From assembly GCA_023416585.1 (NCBI GenBank), contig JAEZHM010000093.1, forward strand, positions 1 to 64,000: DNA of 64,000 nt. Reading direction: 5' to 3'. The position numbers and the translations under genes were made by a program. Under the pieces are notes generated by a model. That model saw nothing but the letters and a program-made list of their open reading frames with translations, was not told the origin of the DNA and did no database searches. Source of the stretch: Bacillota bacterium. GTDB lineage: Bacteria; Bacillota; Clostridia; Christensenellales; Aristaeellaceae. Below, piece after piece: positions 1 through 7,328 of this stretch (its first letter is position 1; each line of letters starts with the position of its first letter).

Positions 1-111
1 CAGTTCTGCATCCACTTTACCAACAGCAAGACCCATACCGGCAACCAGGTGGATCCGCTCCACGCCGAGGCCATCCAGTACGCATACGACAAAGCGCCGC
101 AGCGAAAGTAA
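1..111 (+). CDS. C-terminal end of an exported cell-wall-type protein (partial)
   Basis: Only the last 36 codons are present, open at the window edge and ending in TAA. The peptide contains CIHFTNSKTHTGNQVDPLH, then AEAIQYAYDKAPQRK. From memory, a CxHFxNSxTHGxxxVDxxH signature occurs at the C-terminus of clostridial exported proteins with SH3-type or peptidoglycan-binding modules, so a cell-envelope role is suggested. The catalytic or binding part lies outside the window and function cannot be assigned. A strong terminator follows 10 bp downstream, which fits a real gene end. Confidence 0.55.
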   Translation, partial: QFCIHFTNSKTHTGNQVDPLHAEAIQYAYDKAPQRK

Positions 112-121
112 GAGATTATTT

Positions 122-160
122 GCGGGAGGGCTTCCTATGATAAGGAAGCCCTCCCGCTTT
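122..160 (+). terminator. Rho-independent terminator, probably bidirectional
   Basis: A perfect 15-bp inverted repeat (GCGGGAGGGCTTCCT and its complement) encloses a 6-nt loop and is followed by TTT. It sits just after the stop of the partial gene. Confidence 0.85.
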
Positions 161-175
161 ATACTTTCGATTTGA

Positions 176-416
176 ATAATATGGGGATTCCAAAGGGGTT
201 ACCCCGATGGGCTCAATCAGCGCGCTGGTTCGCTGCCATTCCCATCGCTTGTTTCGCCAGCCTCCTTCGCCTCGCTTCATCCCTCCATCTGGCTCAATCG
301 TCGCATCGCAGCGCTGCCGCTTGCGCTGCTCGTTTCGCCAGCCTCATCTTCCCCTCCCATATCCGCCACTGGCGGGGTCGGGGCTACGGAGCCACTGGCG
401 GCGGTCAGGCTCCGTC
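176..416. repeat. Long GC-rich dispersed repeat, copy 1
   Basis: This stretch shares a recognisable core with 11716-11930 and, reversed, with 23070-23330: GGCTCAATCGTCGCA, a CGCTGCCGCTTG block, CTGCTCGTTTCGC and an ATCCGCCACTGGCGG hairpin. It begins with a GGGGATTCCAAAGG motif also found in the two-hairpin family. Open frames across it look like artefacts of the repeat. It fills the gap between the first terminator and the 3' end of the Spo0A-like gene. Confidence 0.7.
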
Positions 417-1169
417 ACCCTTTGGCAGGAGTCCAGAGGACAGAGTCCTCTGGCGGAGGTGTTGGGCGGACATGGCCAGAAACTCCCGGTTGGTAGGCTT
501 GCCCCGGTCAGGGTCGATGGACAGGCCGAACAGCCTTTCCAGCGCCGTCATGTCTCCCCGGCTCCAGGTGGCTTCGATGGCGTGGCGGATGCACCGCTCC
601 ACTGCGGCCGGAGTGGTGGAAAACCTTTCGGCGGCAGCGGGGTACAGCCTTAAGGTGAGCGTGTCCAAAAGAGTTGGGGAAGGAATCACAAGATCCAGAA
701 GATAATGAAGGTATATCCGTCCCTTCAGGTTTTCGGGCATGCCAAGCTCCGCAAAGTGTTTCGCAATCCGGCCGTTCCGTGTGGAATCTGTCTGCTTTGC
801 CAGTGTGCCCTGAAGCTTGTTTTCCGCCAGGCGTATGGTATGAAGCAGTGAACCAAAGTCGCAGGAAGCGGGCAGCCATTCATCCACACCTGGAATTTGA
901 CCTGTTTCCTGACCCGGGGAGGTCAGAAGAATGACTTTGGGCGGGCAGGGGAGGCATGCATCCGCAAGCGCATTCAATACAGCCGGGCCATCCAACAGCG
1001 GCAGCACCTGATCCAGTACAAGCACATCCGGAGTGAGGACTTCTGTTTCAATACAAGCGCTTCTCCCGTCTCCCACGCAGGAAACGGAGCAATCGCTGCG
1101 CTCGCTTTCCAGCAGCAGCCGGAAATCTTCCCTCCTCGCACCTTCCCGCATGGCCAGCAGCACCCGCAT
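405..1169 (-). CDS. spo0A: Spo0A-like sporulation regulator with a degenerate receiver domain
   Basis: The 254-residue protein has a receiver-like domain (about 1-115) and a Spo0A-type DNA-binding domain (about 140-240). The C-terminal domain is convincing: it includes TTPAAVERCIRHAIEATWSRG, matching the recognition-helix region of Spo0A, and KPTNREFLAM. In the receiver the phospho-acceptor aspartate is kept (D53 in VLVLDQVLPLLDG) and so is the threonine of ILLTSPGQE, but the usual acidic pair near residue 10 reads A-M-R-E and the conserved lysine is missing (WLPASCDFG). It lies directly downstream of spoIVB, the classical spo0A position. The ATG has GGGAGGGGG 5 nt upstream, and this ribosome site abuts a tandem repeat. 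The last 16 residues come from a two-hairpin repeat. It could be the organism's only Spo0A or a paralogue. Confidence 0.85.
   Translation of the reverse strand: MRVLLAMREGARREDFRLLLESERSDCSVSCVGDGRSACIETEVLTPDVLVLDQVLPLLDGPAVLNALADACLPCPPKVILLTSPGQETGQIPGVDEWLPASCDFGSLLHTIRLAENKLQGTLAKQTDSTRNGRIAKHFAELGMPENLKGRIYLHYLLDLVIPSPTLLDTLTLRLYPAAAERFSTTPAAVERCIRHAIEATWSRGDMTALERLFGLSIDPDRGKPTNREFLAMSAQHLRQRTLSSGLLPKGDGA
418..457 (-). repeat. Two-hairpin repeat at the 3' end of the Spo0A-like gene
   Basis: On the minus strand an arm pair CCAGAGGA/TCCTCTGG is followed by the linker ACTCCTGCC and AAAGGG. This is the same layout as the copies at 1189-1400, 33976, 43530 and 46546. Here the element lies inside the reading frame and encodes the last residues of the protein (RQRTLSSGLLPKGDGA). 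Confidence 0.65.
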
Positions 1170-1188
1170 AAAAAGCCCCCTCCCAAGC

Positions 1189-1400
1189 GATTCTTTCGCC
1201 GGGGAGGGGGAATTTTCCTGCTCTTATTATGATATTGGATATCCAAAGGGACTGTGTTCCTTTGGCAGGGGTGCAGGGGACAGCGTCCCCCTCCAGGACG
1301 ATTCTTTCGCCGGGGAGGGGAATTTTCCTGCTCTTGTTATGATATAGGGTTTCCAAAGGGACTGTGTTCCTTTGGCAGGGGTGCAGGGGACAGCGTCCCC
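1189..1400. repeat. 110-bp tandem duplication of the two-hairpin repeat between spoIVB and spo0A
   Basis: Two nearly identical units, offset by 110-111 bp, each run from ATTCTTTCGCCGGGGAGGGG through CCAAAGGGACTGTG/TTCCTTTGG to CAGGGGACAGCGTCCCC. The array starts beside the spo0A ribosome site and stops 2 bp before the spoIVB stop codon, filling the whole gap. Any spo0A promoter close to the gene would have to lie in this repeat. On the minus strand each unit carries TATCATAA, a possible -10, without a good -35. Confidence 0.85.
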
Positions 1401-1402
1401 TG

Positions 1403-2698
1403 CTATACTCCTTCCGCCTGCTTGAGCATCCATTCAATGTACAGGCCGTAGCCCTGGGTGGGATCGTTGACGTATACATGGGTTACTGCGCCGATAATAT
1501 GCCCGTTTTGAATGATGGGGCTGCCGCTCATGCCCTGAACGATACCGCCGGTCTTGCTAAGCAGATCGGGGTCAGTAACTTTGATGACCATGGACTTGGG
1601 GGCGGGAGATGTTTGCCGGTTGGCCTGCAAGATTTCCACCTGGTATTCCTTCATTCCTTCCCCGTCCACGCTGGAGAGGATGGTGGCGGGACCAACACGC
1701 ACCGTGCCCATCAGGCCGATGGGAAGGCCCCCCGGATAAAGCTTGTTTTCAGGTGCTTTATCCAGCTTGCCGTAAATGCCGTACCCTGTGTTTTTCAATA
1801 TGTTTCCAAGCGTATTGTTCTCCCGCAGGAAGGAGCCTTTCAACTCGCCCGGCGTTCCCTTTTTCCCTTTTTGTACATCCACCACGTCGGCATGCATCAC
1901 CTGGCCGCTGCGCACGGAAAGAGGCTGGCCTGTATCCGCATCGGTAATGGCATGGCCCAGTGCGCCGTAAGCCCCTGTTTTGGGGTCATAAAACGATAAT
2001 GTGCCTACTCCTGCCGTGCTGTCACGAACCCAGATGCCCAGGCGGTAGCTGCCGCTGGTCTGGTCGCGTTTGGGGATTAAGGAAACATCCATGGGGCGAT
2101 TATCCCGAAGCACCTGCAGCAGTATTGGCTTGCCCGCGCCTTGGGCCACCAACTGGCTCAAATGGGTGGCGCTTTCTATGGGCTGTCCGCCTAATTGCAA
2201 CAGCACATCACCGGGCTTTATGCCTGCCAGGCGTGCCGGACTGGCCCCGCCGTCACCCGCCAGATCGCTGGTACCGACCACCAGAACGCCCTGGGTTGTG
2301 ATGGCTACGCCTACTGCCTGCCCGCCGGGAAGGATGATTCGCTCTGGTTCTACGGAAACTTCCACCTTTTTAATGGGGAGAATACCCAATAAGTCCAGGG
2401 AGAGGACTGCACTGCCTGCCTGGTTTCCTGTCAACTGAACATTGCTGGCTGCCCGGCCATTCAGCGTTTCATCCTCAGAGGAGAGGACGGATACATCACC
2501 TTCCTCCACGCGGATGGAAAATGGAAGCCCCAACGACAATATCTGGCGGTGTCCTGCGGTAACGGACAAACGGTCGGGCAGATGCATCAGTGCCTGCGCC
2601 TGCGGGGTAAAATACCCGATGACAAGAAGCAAGGAAAGCAAAATTCCGATTACGTGCCGTACCCGGGAGTGCTTTTGCCTGAAACGATACGTGCGCAT
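1403..2698 (-). CDS. spoIVB: SpoIVB serine peptidase (stage IV sporulation signal)
   Basis: In spore formers SpoIVB is secreted from the forespore and triggers pro-sigma-K processing. This 431-residue protein has an N-terminal membrane/signal segment (about 15-36), a PDZ domain (about 125-215, with AGIKPGDVLLQLGG) and a C-terminal S55 peptidase domain. Catalytic candidates are the histidine in GALGHAI, an aspartate in TDPDLL and the serine in GIVQGMSGSPI. The length matches the family. The ATG is preceded by GAAGGGGCG, and a close match to a sigma-G promoter lies upstream. The downstream neighbour is the Spo0A-like gene, the conserved order in Firmicutes. The stop codon touches the tandem repeat. 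Confidence 0.93.
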   Translation of the reverse strand: MRTYRFRQKHSRVRHVIGILLSLLLVIGYFTPQAQALMHLPDRLSVTAGHRQILSLGLPFSIRVEEGDVSVLSSEDETLNGRAASNVQLTGNQAGSAVLSLDLLGILPIKKVEVSVEPERIILPGGQAVGVAITTQGVLVVGTSDLAGDGGASPARLAGIKPGDVLLQLGGQPIESATHLSQLVAQGAGKPILLQVLRDNRPMDVSLIPKRDQTSGSYRLGIWVRDSTAGVGTLSFYDPKTGAYGALGHAITDADTGQPLSVRSGQVMHADVVDVQKGKKGTPGELKGSFLRENNTLGNILKNTGYGIYGKLDKAPENKLYPGGLPIGLMGTVRVGPATILSSVDGEGMKEYQVEILQANRQTSPAPKSMVIKVTDPDLLSKTGGIVQGMSGSPIIQNGHIIGAVTHVYVNDPTQGYGLYIEWMLKQAEGV

Positions 2699-2729
2699 GA
2701 TGACGCCCCTTCTTTGCTTTGTTCAGCCA

Positions 2730-2759
2730 TAACATGGGCCTGGGGCGGTCAAAATATGC
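2730..2759 (-). promoter_or_regulatory. Sigma-G-type promoter for spoIVB
   Basis: On the minus strand GCATA (2755-2759) is separated by exactly 18 bp from CATGTTA (2730-2736). This matches the Bacillus subtilis sigma-G consensus GHATR-N18-CATNHTA at every specified position, and spoIVB is a forespore gene in that species. Confidence 0.65.
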
Positions 2760-2857
2760 TGGGAAGGACAGACAGGCGGCAGTCTTCATGCCTTTACAAA
2801 ACATGTCCCTTCCTGTAAAATGGCAGAAGAATTTGCAAAGATTGCGGGGAATACAGC

Positions 2858-3748
2858 ATGTTGGTGGGTGCGTTGGAGGCGGGCGGAACCAAAATGGTAT
2901 TGGCTGTGGGAGACGGAGCTGGCCACATTGCCGACAAGCTCAGTATTCCCACCACCGCTCCTAATGAAACCATGGAGGGCATTCTCACCTATTTTCGAAA
3001 GCATGATATTGCAGCGCTGGGCGTAGGCTGCTTTGGACCGCTGGATCTGAACCCGTCTTCGCCGACGTATGGGTATATCACGTCCACACCCAAATTGAAG
3101 TGGAAAAACTTCCCGCTTGTCAAAACACTGGCGGATGGGCTGCATGTGCCTGTGGCACTGGATACGGATGTGAACGGTGCGGCCCTTGCCGAAAGCACAC
3201 TCGGTGCGGCCCGGGGACTTTTAAGCTGCCTGTATGTAACGGTAGGCACAGGTATCGGCGGCGGCCTTATGGTGGAGGGGAACCTCGTTCACGGTCTTTT
3301 GCACCCGGAGCTTGGCCACATGCTGCTTCGGCCGCTTTTAAACGACCCGTCTCCCGAAGGCTTTTGCCCGTATCACAAAGGTTGCCTGGAGGGCTTGGCT
3401 TGCGGTCCGGCCATAGAAAAGCGATGGGGCGTATCCGCCAGGGATATGGCGCCGGACCATCCGGCCTGGGCATTGGAGGCCAATTATCTGGCCCAGATGT
3501 GTGTGAACGCCATTGTCTCCTTTTCGCCGGAGAAGATCATATTAGGCGGCGGTGTGATGCAGCAGCCCCATCTGTTTCCCCTCATCCGAAAGGAAGTGCT
3601 GCGCTTATTGGGTGGTTATGTGCAGCATCCCGCGGTGTTAAATGGCATGGAAGACTACATTGTGCCTCCTGGACTTCAAACCGAAAGCGGCATTGCGGGC
3701 GCATTCCTGCTGGCAAAGCGTGCGCTTTTACAAAGGGGCGGCGTATGA
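2858..3748 (+). CDS. ROK-family sugar kinase, probable fructokinase
   Basis: ROK kinases phosphorylate sugars with ATP in the cytoplasm. The 296-residue protein opens with the ATP-binding motif GALEAGGTK, has TVGTGIGGGLMV as the second phosphate motif, and HPELGHMLL followed by FCPYHKGCLEGLACGPAIEK. The histidine and cysteines there form the ROK zinc site. This arrangement is most like the fructokinases of the YdhR/GmuE/ScrK type, but sugar specificity cannot be read from sequence. The ribosome site (GCGGGGAA) is weak. The stop overlaps the next start (ATGA), so the two genes are coupled. It is divergent from spoIVB. Confidence 0.85.
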   Translation: MLVGALEAGGTKMVLAVGDGAGHIADKLSIPTTAPNETMEGILTYFRKHDIAALGVGCFGPLDLNPSSPTYGYITSTPKLKWKNFPLVKTLADGLHVPVALDTDVNGAALAESTLGAARGLLSCLYVTVGTGIGGGLMVEGNLVHGLLHPELGHMLLRPLLNDPSPEGFCPYHKGCLEGLACGPAIEKRWGVSARDMAPDHPAWALEANYLAQMCVNAIVSFSPEKIILGGGVMQQPHLFPLIRKEVLRLLGGYVQHPAVLNGMEDYIVPPGLQTESGIAGAFLLAKRALLQRGGV

Positions 3749-4158
3749 ACATATTGGTGATGGACGGCCAGGGCGGAGGCATTGGGCGGGCGCTGGTGGA
3801 AGGGATCCGGCAAGCGCTGCCAACATCGACGATTACCGCCGTGGGCACCAATGCCGCAGCCACCGCCGCGATGCTAAAAGCGGGGGCCAATCAGGCGGCG
3901 ACAGGGGAAAACGCTGCGGTGTACAACATGAAAGACGCGGATGTGATTTTGGGACCCATTGGCATCCTGGTGGCCAACGGCCTGTTGGGGGAGGTCACGC
4001 CCAGGATGGCCGCTGCGCTGGGGGAATGCTCAGCCTTGAAGATTCTGGTCCCGGTGCACAAATGCCACGTGGAGATTGCCGGCCTTTTGGATTTGCCCGT
4101 GGGCCAGTTCATTGCTTTAGCGGTGGAAAAGGTGCAAAGGCTGGAAATGAGGGTATAA
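3745..4158 (+). CDS. DUF3842 family protein
   Basis: A 137-residue cytoplasmic protein beginning MNILVMDGQGGGIG, a glycine-rich strand-loop-helix start like that of nucleotide-binding folds, followed by TAVGTNAAATAAMLKAGA and a conserved IGILVANGLLGEVTP segment. These features match the clostridial DUF3842 family, whose function is unknown. The ATG overlaps the stop of the upstream kinase by 4 bp, so it is translationally coupled. A longer frame opens upstream but lies inside the kinase gene, so the short start is chosen. Confidence 0.8.
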   Translation: MNILVMDGQGGGIGRALVEGIRQALPTSTITAVGTNAAATAAMLKAGANQAATGENAAVYNMKDADVILGPIGILVANGLLGEVTPRMAAALGECSALKILVPVHKCHVEIAGLLDLPVGQFIALAVEKVQRLEMRV

Positions 4159-4200
4159 GGTTATCATGAGGATACACAAGGGTGAAAAGAAGGTGTGAAC

Positions 4201-4656
4201 ATGCAAAGCGATGCCAGGACACCACAGGAATATATGGCTCAGTTGCCGCCGGAAAGGCAGGAGATCATATCAAAACTGCGGTCGATGGTGCTTGAAAACC
4301 TTCCGTACGGCCTTGAGGAACGGATGCTCTATGGCATGATCTGCTATGTGATTCCCCATAGCCTGTACCCCAAAGGGTACCATGCGGACCCCAAATTGCC
4401 TGTCATCATGCTGGGCATTGCATCCCAAAAGAATCATATCGCCCTGTATCACATGGGGATCTATGCTTTTCAAGAGGTTTTTGATTGGTTTACGGGAGCA
4501 TATTCACAGTTGACTGGCAAAAAGCCGGACATGGGCAAAAGCTGCATCCGCTTTAGGCCCACGGCACATATCCTCTATGGCCTGATTGGTGAATTGTGCC
4601 GTAAGGTGAACGTGGCGGATTATCTTCGCGTGTATGAACAGGAAAGGAAAAAATGA
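4201..4656 (+). CDS. DUF1801 domain protein
   Basis: The 151-residue protein contains YMAQLPPERQEIISKLR, LEERMLYGMICYVIP and MGKSCIRFRP, the typical order of DUF1801 (YdhG-like) proteins, which are small cytoplasmic proteins of unknown function. A GTG six bases earlier (4195) is in frame, but AGAAGGTG lies only 5-8 nt before the ATG at 4201, so ATG is the better start. It lies 42 bp after the DUF3842 gene in the same direction and just ahead of a DUF1905 gene. Confidence 0.8.
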   Translation: MQSDARTPQEYMAQLPPERQEIISKLRSMVLENLPYGLEERMLYGMICYVIPHSLYPKGYHADPKLPVIMLGIASQKNHIALYHMGIYAFQEVFDWFTGAYSQLTGKKPDMGKSCIRFRPTAHILYGLIGELCRKVNVADYLRVYEQERKK

Positions 4657-4672
4657 ATTCGTGAAGGCAAGC

Positions 4673-4942
4673 ATGATGGAGAAAGAATTTGCTTTTGACG
4701 CGATACTCCAAAAAGTACCGGACATTGACGGGGCTTACATCGAAATTCCTTTTGATGTGAAAGAAGTGTTCGGAAAAGGGCGTGTGCCCGTTCATGCTAC
4801 CTTCGATGGTGAGCCTTACGACGGCAGTCTTGTTCGCATGGGCACGCCCTGTCATATCCTTGGCGTTCGAAAAGATATTCGGGCCAAAATCTGCAAGCAG
4901 CCGGGGGATATGGTGCATGTGACGATACGGGAGAGGAGATAG
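4673..4942 (+). CDS. DUF1905 domain protein
   Basis: An 89-residue protein: EKEFAFDAILQKV, then VPVHATFDGEPYDGSLVRM and GVRKDIRAKI, which match DUF1905, a small beta-barrel family of unknown function. Frames also open at 4634 and 4661, but family members usually begin MEKE and GAAGG precedes the 4673 ATG. The DUF1801-DUF1905 pairing suggests the two act together; this is inference. A terminator follows at 5017. Confidence 0.8.
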   Translation: MMEKEFAFDAILQKVPDIDGAYIEIPFDVKEVFGKGRVPVHATFDGEPYDGSLVRMGTPCHILGVRKDIRAKICKQPGDMVHVTIRERR

Positions 4943-5016
4943 TGAAACCTGATCTTTGAACGAATGGTCGTTTCTGAAAAGCAGGCAGTTCAGTGCTGAT
5001 CTGATACAAGAAAGAA

Positions 5017-5053
5017 GCGAAGGGAGGCCATGACCTCCCATCGCTATTTTTAT
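5017..5053 (+). terminator. Rho-independent terminator
   Basis: GCGA-A-GGGAGG, loop CCATGA, CCTCCC-A-TCGC, followed by TATTTTTA. It ends the operon from the sugar kinase to the DUF1905 gene. Confidence 0.75.
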
Positions 5054-5128
5054 GCTGCCTTTGGGAGGGGTGGGCGGTGGATGATGCCGGGGCTGCACCG
5101 TGGTATAGCGGGATTGGAAGGCGCACGA

Positions 5129-5158
5129 TTGATATTTGTTTGCATGCGGTTTTATTAT
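5129..5158 (+). promoter_or_regulatory. Sigma-A-like promoter for the 5210 gene
   Basis: TTGATA (5129-5134), an 18-bp spacer and TATTAT (5153-5158), about 50 bp before the start codon. Confidence 0.55.
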
Positions 5159-5209
5159 ATGGTAAATTAATGTAGTATCCCCTGTGATGCATAGGGAGAG
5201 GTGATTTAC

Positions 5210-6301
5210 ATGAAAGTTGTGGTTTGGCTTACTTTTTTGCTTCTGCTGGCGGTATACGCATTCTTCCGTCCGAACCGGACACCCAAAGAGGCTGGCACTG
5301 TCCTGCGCCAGCCCAGACTGATACTGTACACAGGCATCGCAGGCTGCATGCTCTTTGGGGGCATTGCGACAGCCATGATTTATATGGGACGCTTTTCCTC
5401 CCTAACAGGCATTGTATTGAGCTGGGGGTTTGTGCTTGTTTTTTTATCTATGTCCTATGGCATGCTCCTTTCTTATCTGAACTGGTGCGTCGAACTGTTT
5501 GAGAACAGTTTTGCATACAGTACCTTTCTGGGCAGGCGTTACGAATATCGTTACGAAGAGATCGCTTATTACAAGCATGTGGCGGATGGTACTGCCGTGC
5601 GCATGAAGGATGGAAAAACGATCCGCTTTGAGCATATCAATGCCAGTGCTTATTTCAAATTTAAGCTCTTTGCATCAAGATCCCTGGGTGAGCTTCAGAA
5701 GAGCGAGGAATTCAAGCCCCGGTTTCTGGGTATGGAAATGCATGGGAAACGGTTGCTGGCAGGAAAATTTCTTCTGCTTCTGCATGCCATTCTTTTGGCC
5801 GGTGGTATCTCGGCCCTTATCTTCATCGATACCGGAGCGCCATATCATGAATCCAATACAAAAACCATATCCGTCCGGTATAATAGCGGAGAAGTGAAAG
5901 GGAGAGATACCAAATTCGCCAGTTTTGTTTTTAGGGACGTGAAGGGAACCGTTTACCAGGTAAGCGGTTTTGCATATGATGTGTTTGCGCAGGATGATTT
6001 TTTACAGGATATACAAAAAGATGATGCTCTGTACCTGACCTTGTCCAAAGAGCAGTACTTTTCGGACACATCTCCTCTGGATGTCATTGATATACAGGAA
6101 GAGGTATGGCGTTATTTATCCATGGAGGATGTGAATCATCGGTATATCCAAAACGGTGTACTTGGCAAATGGCTGGGCATCATTATCGCTCCTCTTTCGC
6201 TGTTCATGATGCTTTTCATTGTCTATTTGCTGAGAAATCCGCAGCGATTCGCCAAAGGGCAAAAGATGCTCTTCGGGAACAATTACAGGGAGTATATCTG
6301 A
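5210..6301 (+). CDS. Integral membrane protein of unknown function
   Basis: A 363-residue protein with hydrophobic segments near the N-terminus (residues 2-18), around 43-90, near 190-208 and near 325-345. The soluble part between the second and third clusters (SFAYSTFLGRRYEYRYEEIAYYKH, shortened here to its sense: an aromatic, PH-like stretch) resembles YcxB- or PH-type domains of membrane proteins, but this is a guess. The ATG at 5210 has GGGAGAGGTG six bases upstream; the in-frame GTG at 5201 lies inside that ribosome site. It is transcribed alone from its own promoter. Confidence 0.6.
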   Translation: MKVVVWLTFLLLLAVYAFFRPNRTPKEAGTVLRQPRLILYTGIAGCMLFGGIATAMIYMGRFSSLTGIVLSWGFVLVFLSMSYGMLLSYLNWCVELFENSFAYSTFLGRRYEYRYEEIAYYKHVADGTAVRMKDGKTIRFEHINASAYFKFKLFASRSLGELQKSEEFKPRFLGMEMHGKRLLAGKFLLLLHAILLAGGISALIFIDTGAPYHESNTKTISVRYNSGEVKGRDTKFASFVFRDVKGTVYQVSGFAYDVFAQDDFLQDIQKDDALYLTLSKEQYFSDTSPLDVIDIQEEVWRYLSMEDVNHRYIQNGVLGKWLGIIIAPLSLFMMLFIVYLLRNPQRFAKGQKMLFGNNYREYI

Positions 6302-6363
6302 TTTCATGATGCCCATTCTATTTATCCATAAAGGATGCTGAAAGTATGATATATCGAAACGGA

Positions 6364-6394
6364 CAACCCCTGTGGATCAGATCCACAGGGGTTG
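6364..6394. terminator. Strong symmetrical hairpin between converging genes
   Basis: A perfect 14-bp inverted repeat, CAACCCCTGTGGAT with a 3-nt loop, lies between the membrane protein and the minus-strand CAP gene. No long T run follows on either strand, so it is probably a weak bidirectional terminator. Confidence 0.5.
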
Positions 6395-6404
6395 CGGGTT
6401 TAGG

Positions 6405-6539
6405 CTAAGCCCAACGGGCGTTGCCATATTGAACGCCGGAAATGACCGGGAAACGCCATGCGCAGTTGTTGGGGCGGATCAGGCGTATACCCTTGCCGTT
6501 GGTATCCGCGGGATCTTTGTTGTTGCTTCCTTCAGCCAT
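6405..6539 (-). CDS. Possible small protein after the CAP-domain gene
   Basis: A 44-codon frame, starting MAEGSNNKDPADTNG and ending VISGVQYGNARWA, opens 14 bp beyond the CAP stop codon in a different frame. It reads through without a stop and ends just before the 6364 hairpin. It could be a small gene translated with the CAP gene or a frameshifted tail of it. No ribosome site stands out and I recognise no family. Confidence 0.35.
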   Translation of the reverse strand: MAEGSNNKDPADTNGKGIRLIRPNNCAWRFPVISGVQYGNARWA

Positions 6540-6553
6540 CCCAGCACCAGCTC

Positions 6554-7234
6554 TCACAAGCCGGGGTTTTTCCCAAGAGTGGGTCTGGCGGCAGGCGCGT
6601 TTAACGCTGCTTGCAGGTCGACGGACTTAGAAAGCTTTTCCAGAGCCCCTGTCTGGTTGCTGGAAGATCTGCTGGTCCTCTGGGTTTTCCCGGAGGATGC
6701 GGGAGCAGAGGCCGTTGTGTTGCCAGCGGACGCTGTTGAGCTGCTGACTGTGCTCTTTGTGGTTGTTTTTTTCGTTGTCTTCACATCATTGGCAAATACC
6801 TGCACCCAGTAGGTGACGCCGTCGATAACGACGGAGGCAACGCCCATTTTTGTGAACTTCTTGTTCAGAATATTGGACCGATGGCCTTCGGAATCCATCC
6901 AGTCTTCCACGACTTTTTCAGCGGAGTACTGTCCCTTTGCCAGGTTTTCACCACGGTAGGAGGCAGAGACGCCTGCATCTTTAAAAGCTGTCTTCCATTC
7001 CTCACCATTGGGGCGGGTATGGCTCCACTTTTTGGCGATCTCGGCGGCACGCAGTTCGGCTACACGGTTCAGATCATCGTTAAGTTTAACGCTTTTTAAA
7101 CCGGCGGCCTTGCGTTCCCCATTGATCAGGTCAAGGACATCGGAGGATTTGTCGGCCAAAGCACCTGCGAAGGTGGTGAAAAGAACAACCAGAACAAGAA
7201 CCAGAGCGGCCAATGCTTTTGTGGAACGGAACAT
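6554..7234 (-). CDS. Secreted CAP-domain (SCP/PR-1-like) protein
   Basis: The 226-residue protein has a signal peptide (residues 1-27, ending FAGALA), a CAP domain (about 30-150) and a Ser/Thr-rich tail (about 150-195). CAP hallmarks are DLINGERKAAGL, KKWSHTRPNGEEW with its histidine, SYRGENLAKG, DSEGHRSNILN and YWVQVFA. Bacterial CAP proteins are extracellular; their biochemical role is mostly unknown. The start codon has GAAGGGAGA nine bases upstream, and that ribosome site follows directly on the last of four c-di-GMP-I aptamers, so expression is very likely set by c-di-GMP. Adhesion or surface attachment would fit that signal, but this is inference. Confidence 0.88.
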   Translation of the reverse strand: MFRSTKALAALVLVLVVLFTTFAGALADKSSDVLDLINGERKAAGLKSVKLNDDLNRVAELRAAEIAKKWSHTRPNGEEWKTAFKDAGVSASYRGENLAKGQYSAEKVVEDWMDSEGHRSNILNKKFTKMGVASVVIDGVTYWVQVFANDVKTTKKTTTKSTVSSSTASAGNTTASAPASSGKTQRTSRSSSNQTGALEKLSKSVDLQAALNAPAARPTLGKNPGL

Positions 7235-7248
7235 GAAAATTCTCCCTT

Positions 7249-7328
7249 CGGAAACTGGCTGTCATGCGGCTTGCGCCGTTTAGACCCTCTAGCTTTGCGT
7301 CACGGGCTTTCACCCGTTTTGCCTTTTT
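7249..7328 (-). ncRNA. c-di-GMP-I riboswitch, aptamer 4 (next to the gene)
   Basis: The minus strand reads AAGGCAAAACGGGUGAAAG, CCCGUGACGCAAAGCUAG, AGGGUCUAAACGGC, and CGCAUGACAGCCAGUUU. These are the GEMM-I landmarks in order: GGCAAA, a GAAA-capped P2 stem, GACGCAAAGC, CUAAACGG, and the 3' AUGNNAGCC. The CAP ribosome site begins a few bases after the closing strand, which suggests control of translation initiation. Confidence 0.88.

Noticed and set aside
172..705. Open frames of 148-177 codons on the plus strand
   Set aside because: They overlap repeat DNA and the antisense of the Spo0A-like gene, with low-complexity translation and no ribosome site.
1048..1479. Minus-strand frame of 143 codons over the spoIVB-spo0A gap
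   Set aside because: It is the translation of the 110-bp tandem repeat and overlaps both real genes.
3100..4158. 352-codon plus-strand frame
   Set aside because: Its first two thirds are a shadow of the ROK kinase; only the part from 3745 is a real gene (DUF3842).
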